Positions 52,225 through 61,548 of a stretch of DNA of 64,000 bases are shown here, piece by piece; positions within the stretch are counted from its first letter, which is position 1, and the number at the start of each line of letters is the position of its first letter. The stretch comes from Peribacillus frigoritolerans (GTDB lineage: Bacteria > Bacillota > Bacilli > Bacillales > DSM-1321). The stretch is from positions 776,001-840,000 of the forward strand of contig NZ_CP158190.1 in assembly GCF_040250305.1 (NCBI RefSeq), read 5' to 3'. The notes below the pieces were generated by a model that saw nothing but the letters and a program-made list of their open reading frames with translations, was not told the DNA's origin and searched no databases. A program made the position numbers and the translations under genes.

Positions 52225-53616
52225 ATGAAAGATGTAATTATCATAGGCGGCGGACTTGCTGGTTTGTCTGCTGCCTGGCGCCTTAAACACCATGATATTT
52301 TACTTTTAGAATCCGATGATCGTATTGGCGGGCGTGTACGATCTGAACGCCGAGGAGATTATTGGTTGAATTGGGGCGGACATCTATATGCTGGAGCTGG
52401 TTCAGCTACAGATGAATTATTTCAATCTGTAGGCATAACTGCATTACCTGTACCAGGAATTTTAACGGCAATGTCTTTGAATGGGAAGTTGCTTTTAGAT
52501 GGTCCGGTTGAACTGTATCCATTTAGGGCCCCTATGGCATGGAAAGCTAGATTTGCTATGATACGTGCAGGTGCTAAAGTGCGTGCAGCTGTTATCAAGT
52601 ATGGCAAAGTAGCAAAAAAACGTCCGGGAGAGGACTATAGAGTTCGACAACAACGAATTTTAGAATTTATGGGTGATCGAACCTTTGCCGAATTCACTGG
52701 TGAATTACCACCAGATGCAGATGCAATTTTTAGACCTACAGTTAGCCGTTCGACTGGCAGTCCTGAGACGATGACTGCAGGATCAGGTGTAGGATATTTC
52801 CACACTGTATGGAACAAAGATGATGGGTTAGGGAGAAATATTGTTGGGGGAGCATCAACGCTTACAAACACGATTGCAACAACATTAGGTGAGCGGGCTC
52901 AACTAAATGCAAAAGTTTCAGAAGTTCTTCAGAAAGAAGACTCTGTCGTCGTACACTATACTCAAAATGGCGTGAAGCATGTGGTGGAAGCACGTTATGC
53001 AGTCCTCGCGACTCCTGCCACAATTACAAAAAATATTGCGAAAAACATTGATCCGGAAATCGCAGACGCTCTTGGTAAGGTTAAATATGGTCCACATGTT
53101 AGTGCAGCATTTTTAACAAATGAAACAGGACCTCAAGTTTGGGATAATGTATATTCTTTTGCTACGCCTAAAAGGTCATTTGACATTATTCTTCATCAAT
53201 CTAATCTAGTCCGTTCAATAGAAACTGAGAGACAGCCAGGTAGCAGTCTTATGACATTTTCACCGGGGGAAAGCGGGCGTCGGTTAATGGAAAAATCTGA
53301 TGAGGAAATTATTCAAATATATTTGAAAGATTTAAATGAAATATTTCCTGGTTTTAGTGATCATGTAGTGGAGGCTCACGTAGAAAAATTTCCATTCGGA
53401 TCAGCTTATATTTTCCCAGGTCGTGCAGAAATACAACCGGTTTTAACAAAATCTGCGGGTCGATTGTTCTTAGCAGGTGATTATTTAGGCTCCTATTATA
53501 CTGAAACAGCCATTCAAACAGGATTCACTGCAGCCCAGAGTATTAATAGCTTCCTGGATTTCGAGCTTCCCGCATCCCAAAAAGAGAAGAAATTAAAGAC
53601 TGCAGTTTCTAATTAA
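52225..53616 (+). CDS. FAD-dependent amine oxidase-type flavoprotein
   Basis: This 463-residue protein starts at ATG 52225 after GGGAGGA. The N-terminal FAD-binding motif VIIIGGGLAGLSAAWRL is followed by ESDDRIGGRVRSE, the GG doublet of amine oxidases and protoporphyrinogen oxidases. The C-terminus has the FAD-binding RLFLAGDYLGSYYTETAIQTG. It lies 46 nt after the aldolase gene. An oxidase making an aldehyde for the first enzyme of the operon is plausible but not shown. Confidence 0.87.
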   Translation: MKDVIIIGGGLAGLSAAWRLKHHDILLLESDDRIGGRVRSERRGDYWLNWGGHLYAGAGSATDELFQSVGITALPVPGILTAMSLNGKLLLDGPVELYPFRAPMAWKARFAMIRAGAKVRAAVIKYGKVAKKRPGEDYRVRQQRILEFMGDRTFAEFTGELPPDADAIFRPTVSRSTGSPETMTAGSGVGYFHTVWNKDDGLGRNIVGGASTLTNTIATTLGERAQLNAKVSEVLQKEDSVVVHYTQNGVKHVVEARYAVLATPATITKNIAKNIDPEIADALGKVKYGPHVSAAFLTNETGPQVWDNVYSFATPKRSFDIILHQSNLVRSIETERQPGSSLMTFSPGESGRRLMEKSDEEIIQIYLKDLNEIFPGFSDHVVEAHVEKFPFGSAYIFPGRAEIQPVLTKSAGRLFLAGDYLGSYYTETAIQTGFTAAQSINSFLDFELPASQKEKKLKTAVSN

Positions 53617-54042
53617 TTAACATGGCTTTGTTGAGGGAATCAGTTAAACTCATTTTGAAATTATACTAAAGCATGTATATGATTTGCTTGGTCCTTTTTT
53701 ATAGTACATGAGGCAACCATCTGAGGGATTTCCCAGTTCCTTCAGTTGAGCAGATGTGCTGGATTCGTCCATTCGCCGGAGTTCCCTTTTCTTGTTCTTG
53801 AGACAGAAAAGGAGTCGTCCCGGTGAAGCCCCATCCTGTCTAAATTTCGTGACATACTTAGGAATTGTCAATTGAAGTTAACGCAGGACGTACAATACTT
53901 AAGCAATAACCCTTTCTATAACTTTGATGAAGTATAATACATGCGCAAAATGGAAGCGTTATCTTTATAACCAAGGTGCTACTTCGCTATTAGGAGCAGA
54001 TGAATCGAAATTAAAATTTTTTAAAATAATGGGAGGGAATTT
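53617..54042. other. Region without an intact gene
   Basis: A minus-strand open stretch (53650-53871, with RRMDESSTSAQLKELGNPSD) has no clear start or ribosome binding site and may be a remnant. The last 40 bases contain the ribosome binding site (GGGAGG) of the next gene. Confidence 0.35.
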
Positions 54043-55419
54043 ATGAATAAAGTCCGTACAATGGATGAGCTGCCTTTAAGTAGATTCCATTATAAAATGT
54101 TTGCCTACGCCAGTGGGAGTACATTCATTGATGGTTATATTATCGGAATTATTGCGGTAGCACTTTCTGTCATGCAGTCCCAATTCGATATGTCTTTGAC
54201 CATTATGGGGTTGATTGGGATGGCAACTCTTGCGGGTATGTTTGTTGGTGGAATAATAGGGGGCTATCTTACAGATATTATCGGCCGGAAGAAGATGTTT
54301 CTCATCGATATGCTTATCATGGCTATTGTGTCAATCCTTCAGTTTTTTATCGAAGATCCCATTCAGTTAATAATTTTGCGATTTATTTTAGGTGTTGCAA
54401 TAGGGGCAGATTACCCAATTGCAGGAGCGTTGATGGCGGAATTTTCTCCGAAAAAAAATCGGGGTTCCTTGCTTGGAGGGCTTAATGGACTCTGGTATGT
54501 CGGTTACGCCAGTTCCTATTTAGTCGGTTTCTTTTTGCTATCCATAGGTGATACGAGCTGGAGATGGATGCTTTTAAGCAGTGCGATTCCAGTGATCATC
54601 ATGCTTGTCGCACGTTTAAATATGCCAGAATCCCCTCTTTGGCTGGCTAGCAAAGGAAGAGAAAAAGAAGCAAACGCTATTGTTCAGAAAATATTCGGGG
54701 ATCATGTCATCATGTCAGACGAACCAGAGACCAAGGAGAAAACCGCCTTTCTCGATATGTTTCGAAATGGTTATGGAAAATGGATATTTTTCGTGTCTGC
54801 ATTCTGGTCGCTTCAAGTTATCCCCACCTTTGGAATAGGAACCTATATCCCTGAGATCCTTGCACAATTTGGTTTTGCTAATGGAACGAGGGAATATCTG
54901 GGATCGGCAGTCATTAATATCGTCTATCTTGTCGGCTTGCTTCCTGCCCTTTATTTAATTGAAAAATATGGGAGGAGACCTACGCTTATTATTCCGTTTT
55001 TGGTATCTGCCATCTCTTTATTCGTACTGGCAGCAACCTCTGGAATGAATACATCGTTTGTTTTTATCCTAGTCCTCTTTATAATATATGGAACGTTTAA
55101 TACTGCGATGGGAGCTCATGATTGGATCTATCCTAACGAGCTTTTCCCCACTCATATTCGGGGCACGGCAATGGGCTTTATCACAGGAGTAACCCGTATC
55201 GCCTCCGCCATCGGAACGTTTTTCTTTCCGTTCATTTTGGAGAATTATGGTTTGGCAGCTACGTTGTATATTTGTGGGGCCTTGTTCTTCATTGGATTTT
55301 TAATCTCTCTCTTCATGGCCCCGGAAACAAAGAATATGAGTTTAACGCAAACCAGCTCCATCAACAAATCCAGAAATAAAAGACAAGACAGCTTCGCACC
55401 GAAAAAAAACATTAATTAG
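54043..55419 (+). CDS. MFS transporter (sugar/aromatic-acid porter type)
   Basis: This 458-residue membrane protein has 12 helices. The motif GGYLTDIIGRKKMFLIDML lies between helices 2 and 3, RFILGVAIGADYPIAG near 120, RGSLLGGLNGLWYVGY near 147 and MPESPLWLASKGR near 195. All are marks of the sugar porter and aromatic acid:H+ symporter groups. GGGAGG precedes ATG 54043. It probably imports the substrate of the upstream oxidative operon. Confidence 0.88.
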   Translation: MNKVRTMDELPLSRFHYKMFAYASGSTFIDGYIIGIIAVALSVMQSQFDMSLTIMGLIGMATLAGMFVGGIIGGYLTDIIGRKKMFLIDMLIMAIVSILQFFIEDPIQLIILRFILGVAIGADYPIAGALMAEFSPKKNRGSLLGGLNGLWYVGYASSYLVGFFLLSIGDTSWRWMLLSSAIPVIIMLVARLNMPESPLWLASKGREKEANAIVQKIFGDHVIMSDEPETKEKTAFLDMFRNGYGKWIFFVSAFWSLQVIPTFGIGTYIPEILAQFGFANGTREYLGSAVINIVYLVGLLPALYLIEKYGRRPTLIIPFLVSAISLFVLAATSGMNTSFVFILVLFIIYGTFNTAMGAHDWIYPNELFPTHIRGTAMGFITGVTRIASAIGTFFFPFILENYGLAATLYICGALFFIGFLISLFMAPETKNMSLTQTSSINKSRNKRQDSFAPKKNIN

Positions 55420-56021
55420 AAAAGAGAGAGCTTTTAATAAGATTTAGAGAAAAGTATTTTGTCTTCGTTTGGAAGGAACAGTGTTGATAGGAGGTGAAAA
55501 CGAGGGAGAATTGCTGGAACCAATGGGATGTTGAATGTCTGGAGAGGGTTTGACCCGGCTAGTGGCAAAGTGATTGGCCGGCCTCATTCCCTTTATAGGA
55601 AAAGTCATGCCTTTGTGTGAAGGGATCCAGCAAGGGAAGTACCGTACTATTGAATGCAATCGTTACGGGAAATGCCCAGCTGGCTTACCTCTAAAACGAA
55701 ATCCTAGCCTTGGGAGTGGTCGACTGTTAAAGAACTTTTCCCTGGGGTATATTTTATGAGTGATGAACATAACACTTATCATGAACAAAAGGAGGCGGAG
55801 GAGCATGACTCATCATGACATTTGACTCTGCTTCCGTTCAAAAAAAATCTCTGCATGTTAATTTTATCAATATTTAGATTTAATAAAACCACTAGTCATC
55901 TTCCGCCTAGACGGATAGGTGGCTTTAAATTTGATGTTATAGTTATGGAGATTCATACTTAATGGAAGCTAAATATTTTGAAGATTGAAATTAACGTACA
56001 ACTGAATAGGGGGTGAATGAA
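55420..56021 (+). pseudogene. Gene debris, possibly aldehyde dehydrogenase remnant
   Basis: Only fragments are readable. The segment at about 55446-55535 reads LEGTVLIGGENEGELLEP and then stops, resembling the part of aldehyde dehydrogenases before the C-terminal EIFGP motif. Other frames (GMLNVWRGFDPASGK, 55530-55600) and a lone ribosome binding site AAAGGAGGCGGAGGA (55789) lead nowhere. The region reads as a decayed extension of the catabolic island. Confidence 0.35.
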
Positions 56022-56933
56022 ATGAAAAAATTATCGGGCCTGAGAATTTACTTCATTACAATTGCTGGTGCGGTATGTTGGGGGCTTATTGGTTTATTTA
56101 TTGCTCCACTGTATGCTCGCGGCTTCACGGCTTGGGATGTAGTTGCCATTCGAGGTATCTTTACCTTTGTAATCTTAATTCTACTTATGGCAGTTTTTTA
56201 TCGTGATCAGTTACGTACCAGATTAAAAGATCATATTTTTTTCGCTGGTGCGGGAATCTTTAGTATCGCCTTATTTAATTTTTTTTACTTTGAAGTTTTT
56301 TCTCAATCGAGTTTATCCCTTGCAGTAACACTTTTATATACAGGTCCCTTGTTTGTAACCATCCTATCTCGGCTCTTTTTTAAAGAGCCCTTGACCATTC
56401 GTAAAGGCTGGGCACTTGCTCTTGCTATTACAGGTTGCGCATTTGTTGTAGGTTTACTGCCATTCGGCCAAGAAAGTATACCTATGAATACCTTGTTAAT
56501 GGGGATTCTATCTGGATTTTGTTATGCGTTGTACAGTATTTTCAGTAAACCTGTAACGAAACGTTATTCTGCATTGACAATTACCACGTACACATTTTTT
56601 TATACGAGTATTTTCATGTTATTGACAAGTGACATAATAAGAAAGACCGATAAATTTCAATATGCAGATGTTTGGATGTCAGCGGTGTTGTTAGCGTTAG
56701 TATCAACGGTTGCAGCTTTTGTTTTGTACACTTCAGGACTAAAGTATTTAGAAGCTAGTAAGGCTTCCATTTTAGCAACGATAGAACCAATCGTTGCAGT
56801 AGTAACTGGAGTACTTTTTCTTGGGGAGCATCTGCGGGGATGGCAGGTGTTAGGGATCGCATTGGTTTTGTATTCAGCAATTCTTGTCGCAGGCGGACGG
56901 TCTAAGAGTAAGAAAGCTGTTGATATACAATGA
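56022..56933 (+). CDS. EamA family (DMT) transporter
   Basis: This 303-residue protein has 10 helices arranged as two EamA repeats: the first begins ITIAGAVCWGLIGLFIAPLY, and the second, near residue 155, GILSGFCYALYSIFSK. LEASKASILATIEPIVAVVTG is the conserved end of the second repeat. ATG 56022 lies 9 bases after GGGGG. DMT proteins usually export amino acids or other metabolites; the substrate is unknown. Confidence 0.88.
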   Translation: MKKLSGLRIYFITIAGAVCWGLIGLFIAPLYARGFTAWDVVAIRGIFTFVILILLMAVFYRDQLRTRLKDHIFFAGAGIFSIALFNFFYFEVFSQSSLSLAVTLLYTGPLFVTILSRLFFKEPLTIRKGWALALAITGCAFVVGLLPFGQESIPMNTLLMGILSGFCYALYSIFSKPVTKRYSALTITTYTFFYTSIFMLLTSDIIRKTDKFQYADVWMSAVLLALVSTVAAFVLYTSGLKYLEASKASILATIEPIVAVVTGVLFLGEHLRGWQVLGIALVLYSAILVAGGRSKSKKAVDIQ

Positions 56934-56970
56934 TGGACTGGATTGGAGCCCGTTCTCCTATCACTTGAAG

Positions 56971-57135
56971 TGAACCCGAAAAGTTAGACACTTTATTTAA
57001 TTAGCAGCCTTGAGGGAATGAACCCGGTAATCCACCGGGCTCATTCTTTTTAATTCTCTTTGATTCGTCTGTGTGATTATGAATATAATCTTCTAGTTCT
57101 TGTTTTAAATGCTCAAGCATCTTGAAGTTAAGGAA
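56971..57135 (-). mobile_element. IS3 family remnant (end of OrfB and terminal repeat)
   Basis: Read on the minus strand, RMSPVDYRVHSLKAAN ends at TAA (57003-57001), the typical C-terminus of IS3/IS150 OrfB. The upstream MLEHLKQELEDYI lies in a shifted frame. Beyond the stop, TGAACCCGAAAAGTTAGACA (56971-56990) matches the terminal inverted repeat style of these elements. Only about 165 bases remain. The stem CCCGGTAATCCACCGGG inside it may also end the EamA transcript. Confidence 0.7.
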
Positions 57136-57565
57136 TAAATAGGACGTGATTCGATATTGTTAGCAATAATCTCCCCATTAAATAAGTCAAGAATGAACAT
57201 AAATACAATTTCAATAGAAGAAGTATGGACAAGATTCAAACAAGGATCGGGAGAAGACCAAGGAAGAGAATTTATTTAAAGCACGATCCTTTGTTATTAC
57301 TAATCTAATAAACAAAATGTATCCTCCCCAAACTCCCGTGAGAACCCATTTGATTTTTCCGTATACACATTCATTCCTCCGGCTACCTTAACCTATAAAT
57401 AATTGGCTAATCAGATGAAAGGATTCACCTTATAATACGAACCGGCGCCATTCAGAAGTGTCCTTTTTGATTCCGGCCATTTTCTTTTAATATAAGATAT
57501 AATGAACCCAAGGTGGATCAATTTTGACGTATAATCTGCAAATTGAAGGTGAAAAGGGGATTGTA

Positions 57566-58435
57566 ATGAGTTTATATAATCAAACAACAACCATTAATAA
57601 AATAGTTGATATTAAAGATTCTTTACCAAAAAAACAAAGACAGTTATGCGATTATATTCTAAAAAATTATCAGTCAATAGGATTAATAACAATTAAAGAG
57701 CTTGCCGATAATGCCGAAGTTGGAATTTCAACTGTGGTGCGTACGATAAATGCATTAGGGTATGAAAATTTTAATGACTTACGAAAAGATATCTATGATG
57801 AATCGGTGCCTTCTGTCTCAAAATGGACATTGAAGAAGTCTTTTACAGAAATACAAAATGAAGGAGGGAAGGTTCCAACCTTAGTGCAGGTTTGGAAAGA
57901 ATCAGTTAATTTATTAAACAAATCATTAGATGATAATTTAATGGAAAATTTCGAAAATGCAATTGATTGCATTTTAAAATCAGGTTATATCAATGTTTTA
58001 GGTACTAGACCTTATAAAGCAACTGCATTATATTTCGAACTGTTGCTTCAAGAATTCTATCCCAAGATAAGGCAACTAGGCCATGATACGGAAGTGATTT
58101 ATGACAGGATTTTGCAATTTGAAAAGGATGAAATCTTAGTAGTTTTTGCATTCGAACCCTACACTAATCGAATTATCGAAGCAGTTAAGCTGACCTATGA
58201 ACAAGGAAATAGCATTATATTGATAACAGATCATATCTCATGTCCAATTATTTCATATGCGTCTGTAACGTTGAAAGTAGAGGTTAGTGAAGAACAATTT
58301 TCAGTAATACCTATTATGGCATTAATTGATGCATTGGTAATTGAAATTGGTAAACGGTCATCAGAAGAATCGATTAAAAAGTTGAAAAGACTTGAACAAA
58401 CACTTATAGAAAAGAATATAACGTTTACTTATTAA
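57566..58435 (+). CDS. RpiR/MurR family transcriptional regulator
   Basis: This 289-residue protein starts at ATG 57566 after AAAAGGGG. An N-terminal helix-turn-helix (ITIKELADNAEVGISTVVRT then INALGY) is followed by a SIS sugar-phosphate binding domain (about 110-270). The SIS part is divergent, with few of the usual serine/glycine loops. It probably regulates the catabolic island upstream of it, but operators were not proven. No gene is seen between 57136 and 57565. Confidence 0.85.
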   Translation: MSLYNQTTTINKIVDIKDSLPKKQRQLCDYILKNYQSIGLITIKELADNAEVGISTVVRTINALGYENFNDLRKDIYDESVPSVSKWTLKKSFTEIQNEGGKVPTLVQVWKESVNLLNKSLDDNLMENFENAIDCILKSGYINVLGTRPYKATALYFELLLQEFYPKIRQLGHDTEVIYDRILQFEKDEILVVFAFEPYTNRIIEAVKLTYEQGNSIILITDHISCPIISYASVTLKVEVSEEQFSVIPIMALIDALVIEIGKRSSEESIKKLKRLEQTLIEKNITFTY

Positions 58436-58473
58436 TACTAGAAAATGGGGATTGGTGTTGAGTTAGTAAGAGA

Positions 58474-58574
58474 ATGAACGATATGGATTAGAAATTGTTA
58501 CCTTAACGTATGACCATAAACATAAAAACTTTTATGAAACTTGTGGCTTTAATCCCTGTTCAGGAGGGGTGTGA
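58474..58574 (+). pseudogene. GNAT acetyltransferase C-terminal fragment
   Basis: The frame ending at TGA 58574 reads RYGLEIVTLTYDHKHKNFYE and TCGFNP, the closing YExxGF motif of GNAT enzymes. The rest of the gene is missing. A bipartite repeat begins 15 bases after the stop, as for intact cassettes. Confidence 0.6.
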
Positions 58575-58588
58575 AAAAAATTTTAATG

Positions 58589-58661
58589 AACTAACGGGTT
58601 CTTTACTTCATTACCAGGATTCGATCAGCATCTTTTTCTTATGGAACTAGGCAGGATAATT
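58589..58661 (+). repeat. Bipartite repeat, copy T
   Basis: AACTAACGGGTTCTTTACTT on the left, a weakened hairpin (GATTCGATCAGCATC) and GAACTAGGCAGGATAAT. The right half has lost about five bases (AAAGG) from its centre. Confidence 0.82.
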
Positions 58662-58725
58662 CAACAAGGATAATGGTCATTGGTGTTAAAATAGTTCAGG
58701 AAGGAATAACTAGGAGTGAGTAGAA

Positions 58726-59136
58726 ATGAGTTTGGCTTCCTATATTGGGTGTAATAAATAAATTCCTTTTAATGATGATGAATATTCAGATGCACTTTTT
58801 TATATTGGCTGTTGTTTTGCCAGTGAGTTTGACTTGCTGAATGTAAAGAAATATCAGTTTACTACTCCTTACGTTTATGAGGTATCAAGTCATTGGGGAA
58901 TTGAGATTTCAGAATATATGAACCCCAAAACGTGTGCCGAATCAAAAATGAAGCTAATCGAATTATGTGAAGTTATGGACAGTTACCTTGGTAAAGGTGA
59001 TTTTTTTGAATTGTATAGTTGTTGGATAGGAGAAGAAGCTGAAAAGCGAGATGGTGAGATTACCCTCCAAATCAATAACTTTGATATTGACCAAATAGAA
59101 ATTCCCGAAAAAACATTAGTTAGATTTAAAAAATGA
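58726..59136 (+). pseudogene. Hypothetical cassette gene with internal stop
   Basis: ATG 58726 encodes MSLASYIGCNK and then TAA at 58759-58761. After the stop the same frame continues with IPFNDDEYSDALFYIGCC to TGA 59136, giving about 136 residues in all. The downstream part (TTPYVYEVSSHWGIEISEYM) is well formed, so one nonsense change seems to have broken the gene. Family not named. Confidence 0.7.
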
Positions 59137-59146
59137 ATTTTTCTTC

Positions 59147-59166
59147 AACTAACAGCTGCTAGTTCA
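59147..59166 (+). repeat. Solo half-site of the bipartite repeat
   Basis: AACTAACAGCTGCTAGTTC: arms AACTA and TAGTT around ACAGCTGC, 11 bases after the stop of the broken gene. No hairpin or second half follows. Confidence 0.7.
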
Positions 59167-59181
59167 ATCAGAAATTAAATT

Positions 59182-59225
59182 AGGACTACACATTTTAGAT
59201 ATGACTAATATGTGTAGTCCTTTTC
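59182..59225 (+). terminator. Terminator
   Basis: The 11-bp stem GGACTACACAT/ATGTGTAGTCC with a 14-base loop is followed by TTTTC. Confidence 0.85.
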
Positions 59226-59358
59226 ATATCTACTGCTATGCTAATCTAACCTAAATATAAAAAAGTGTTTTTTTTTGAAGGTGATTCATTTATTTTGTTG
59301 TATTTTTAATAATTGGTAGATCAATTAAAAATATAGAAAAAAATGGAGGTAAAATCAC

Positions 59359-60219
59359 ATGTATAACCATTGGAAAAAAGCACTGATGGCTGGAGTGATC
59401 AGCTTATCCTTGCTAGGTACTGGTTACGTCGGTCACGACCTGATCTCCTCGCAAAACGTCTCGGCTGAACCGGCATCTGAAAAAGCACCAGGGCATTTGA
59501 AAAAAGTTGACTCTTCTCAGCTTGATGAAATAATCAAACGTGGGTACATCCGGGTAGGAATGACCGGGGACTACAAACCATTTACCTATTTGAACCCTGA
59601 AACAAATGAGTATGAAGGCTTTGACGTGGACGCTGCCAAAGAGCTTGGCAAAGACCTTGGTGTGGAGGTGAAATTTGTCGCTACCACATGGCCTGCGATG
59701 ATGAAAGACCTGCAAGCGGACAAATTTGATATCGCTGTGGGAGGTGTGACTCGCAACACAGCCAGACAAAAAAGCGCTTATGTATCCCAAGGTTACCTTT
59801 CATTCGGTAAGGTGCCTTTGATTCGCAAGGAAGATAAAGACAAGTATCTTACCATTGAAGATATCAACAAGCCTTCTGTACGCATTGGCGTAAATCCAGG
59901 CGGAACAAACGAAGAATTTGTTCGTCAGTATCTAAGCAATGCTAAAGTAACGGTTGTAGAAAACAATCTTGATATCCCACATCTTGTTGCAGAAGGTACG
60001 TATGATGTAATGATCACTGACACAGTAGAAGCAATGCTGTATGCAAAAGCTGATTCCAGACTGTATGCGGCTCAAACTGACAAGCCTTTCACAAATAGTG
60101 AAAAAGGTTATATGATTCCAAGAGGTGATTTCATTTATGCAAGCTACTTGGAAATGTGGATGGATGAAATGAAGCTTCAAGGGAAATTTGAAGCCCTCTA
60201 CAAAAAGTGGATGGAATAG
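59359..60219 (+). CDS. Secreted PheC-like (cyclohexadienyl dehydratase) or solute-binding protein
   Basis: This 286-residue exported protein (ATG after TGGAGG) has a signal sequence of about 36 residues ending near NVSAEP. The mature part is a periplasmic-binding type 3 fold: GYIRVGMTGDYKPFTYLNPE, EGFDVDAAKELGKDLGVEV, FDIAVGGVTRNTARQ and VNPGGTNEEFVRQYL. The TGDYKPF, WPAMMKDL and FDIAxxGxT spacing is that of PheC-type cyclohexadienyl/arogenate dehydratases, which turn prephenate or arogenate into phenylpyruvate or phenylalanine. No permease or ATPase is nearby, which favours an enzyme. It is more GC-rich than the neighbouring cassette genes. Confidence 0.78.
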   Translation: MYNHWKKALMAGVISLSLLGTGYVGHDLISSQNVSAEPASEKAPGHLKKVDSSQLDEIIKRGYIRVGMTGDYKPFTYLNPETNEYEGFDVDAAKELGKDLGVEVKFVATTWPAMMKDLQADKFDIAVGGVTRNTARQKSAYVSQGYLSFGKVPLIRKEDKDKYLTIEDINKPSVRIGVNPGGTNEEFVRQYLSNAKVTVVENNLDIPHLVAEGTYDVMITDTVEAMLYAKADSRLYAAQTDKPFTNSEKGYMIPRGDFIYASYLEMWMDEMKLQGKFEALYKKWME

Positions 60220-60276
60220 AATAAGGAGATGCTCCCAAAAGCTACTCTAATACTGCCGTGTAGGGAAGCATTTTTT

Positions 60277-60296
60277 CACTAACAGGTGCTTTGATA
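60277..60296 (+). repeat. Solo half-site of the bipartite repeat
   Basis: CACTAACAGGTGCTTTGATA then G, 57 bases after the preceding stop codon. The hairpin and right half are absent. Confidence 0.6.
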
Positions 60297-60372
60297 GTAT
60301 TAGAATGCCACAGTGAATTTAAAAAAAGAATATAGTTTTGAGTTAGATGAAAGCAAAAACCGGGGGTGACAA

Positions 60373-61023
60373 ATGAAACAAAATATATGGGAGAAGGAAT
60401 ATAGAAATGTGGATAGTTTATGGGGTTTCAATCCTAATGGCATCTTATCTCAATACGTTGAAATGCTTCCTGAAAACGGAGAGGTTTTAGACATAGGTAT
60501 TGGAGAAGGAAGAAATGCCCTTTTTTTCGCTGAACAGGGATTTGCTGTTGAGGGTATTGATATTTCGGAAACAGCAGTAGAGCGATGTTTGGAACTTTCA
60601 AAAGAGCACAATTTGAATGTTAACGCTAAAGTTCAAGATATTAATTCTTTTGAGATTGAACCAAATAAATACTCTTTAATCATACTTTCGAATGTACTTA
60701 ATTTTTTTCCTGATAATGAAATTAAAAATATTATCGACAAGGTGAAAATTGGGTTGCAAAAAAATGGGTTTGTATATATTAATGTCTTTGATGATAAAGA
60801 ACCAGGTAGAAAGAAAGCACCAGAGAGGTATGAACAGTTAGCAGAGCATACGTTTTATAATGAAAATTCAAATATGTTTCTTCATTATTTTACAAGAAGT
60901 GAATTAGAAGGCTTTTTTACGGATTATAAAACCATATGCTTGTCTCAGTCGTACTCTTTGGACATTACGCACGGTCAACCTCATTTCCATAGTACATTAG
61001 AAATAATGTCACAAAAGTCTTAA
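60373..61023 (+). CDS. Class I SAM-dependent methyltransferase (TehB-like)
   Basis: This 216-residue protein starts after GGGGGTGA. The SAM-binding motif I, VLDIGIGEGRNALFFAEQGF, is near residue 38, VEGIDISETAVERC follows as motif II, and YSLIILSNVLNFF as motif IV. The N-terminal WEKEYRNVDSLWGFNPNGIL resembles tellurite-resistance TehB and thiopurine-type methyltransferases. The substrate is not known. A stem-loop (61067-61094) follows. Confidence 0.87.
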   Translation: MKQNIWEKEYRNVDSLWGFNPNGILSQYVEMLPENGEVLDIGIGEGRNALFFAEQGFAVEGIDISETAVERCLELSKEHNLNVNAKVQDINSFEIEPNKYSLIILSNVLNFFPDNEIKNIIDKVKIGLQKNGFVYINVFDDKEPGRKKAPERYEQLAEHTFYNENSNMFLHYFTRSELEGFFTDYKTICLSQSYSLDITHGQPHFHSTLEIMSQKS

Positions 61024-61066
61024 ATAGGTTAACATTCTTTATTTAACCACCTGTGTTAGTACCTTA

Positions 61067-61095
61067 AATTAGGCCATCATTTGATGGCCTATTAA
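61067..61095 (+). terminator. Terminator of methyltransferase gene
   Basis: TTAGGCCATCA/TGATGGCCTA with a TT loop, then TTAAATG. The T-run is weak. Confidence 0.65.
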
Positions 61096-61111
61096 ATGTG
61101 AAAAAATATCC

Positions 61112-61137
61112 TTAATTAACTAAAGGGGCAGGCTAGC
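61112..61137 (+). repeat. Solo half-site of the bipartite repeat
   Basis: TTAATTAACTAAAGGGGCAG then GCTAGC. This corresponds to a right half standing alone. Confidence 0.7.
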
Positions 61138-61144
61138 TAGAAAA

Positions 61145-61170
61145 ATAAAAAACCACTCAGAGTGTTTTTT
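61145..61170 (-). terminator. Terminator of the small minus-strand gene
   Basis: AAACCACTC/GAGTGTTTT stem, followed on the minus strand by T residues. Confidence 0.7.
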
Positions 61171-61327
61171 AATCGCGCATTGCTCCTGCCTCTCGGGAAG
61201 TCATTGCACCTTGTCCTTCGCTTACATCTTTTTGAATTTCTTGTTTTACTTTTTGTGCATCAGTTCCGGAAAATTCTGGTTTCATAACAGAACCCAAATT
61301 CTCTTTAGCTTGTTGATTCTGTTGCAT
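61169..61327 (-). CDS. Small Gln/Glu-rich protein (52 aa), possibly spore-related
   Basis: GAGGAGG lies 7 bases before ATG 61327. The protein (MQQNQQAKENLGSVMKPEFS ... MTSREAGAMRD) is hydrophilic, helical and lacks cysteine and tryptophan. Its size and composition recall small acid-soluble spore proteins, but it does not match the alpha/beta or gamma signatures that I know. Its own terminator supports a real gene. It is the only minus-strand gene among the + strand units here. Confidence 0.6.
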   Translation of the reverse strand: MQQNQQAKENLGSVMKPEFSGTDAQKVKQEIQKDVSEGQGAMTSREAGAMRD

Positions 61328-61350
61328 ACAAAGTCCTCCTCAATTCATTG

Positions 61351-61398
61351 TTCAACAATTGGGCCAGATTGTTGAAGAACAAAAGCAAATTGCTTTTG
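61351..61398. repeat. Two adjacent inverted repeats
   Basis: TTCAACAAT/ATTGTTGAA around TGGGCCAG (61351-61376) belongs to a small repeat family also at 43891 and 47092. CAAAAGCAA/TTGCTTTTG (61380-61398) follows. They lie upstream of the small minus-strand gene. Confidence 0.65.
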
Positions 61399-61548
61399 CA
61401 AAAATAGCCCTAAAACCATTAACACCTCTCGGAAACTCAAGTGATACTCTACATACTTGATCGTATTATTTTGTGGGAGTTGAAGGGAATATATGTGTCG
61501 TAAAGAATATATATTGAAAAAAATTATATTGATGAGAGGGAATATATC

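Noticed and set aside
55574..55759. 61-residue Cys-containing frame
   Set aside because: No ribosome binding site and no recognisable domain; it lies in a region of gene debris.
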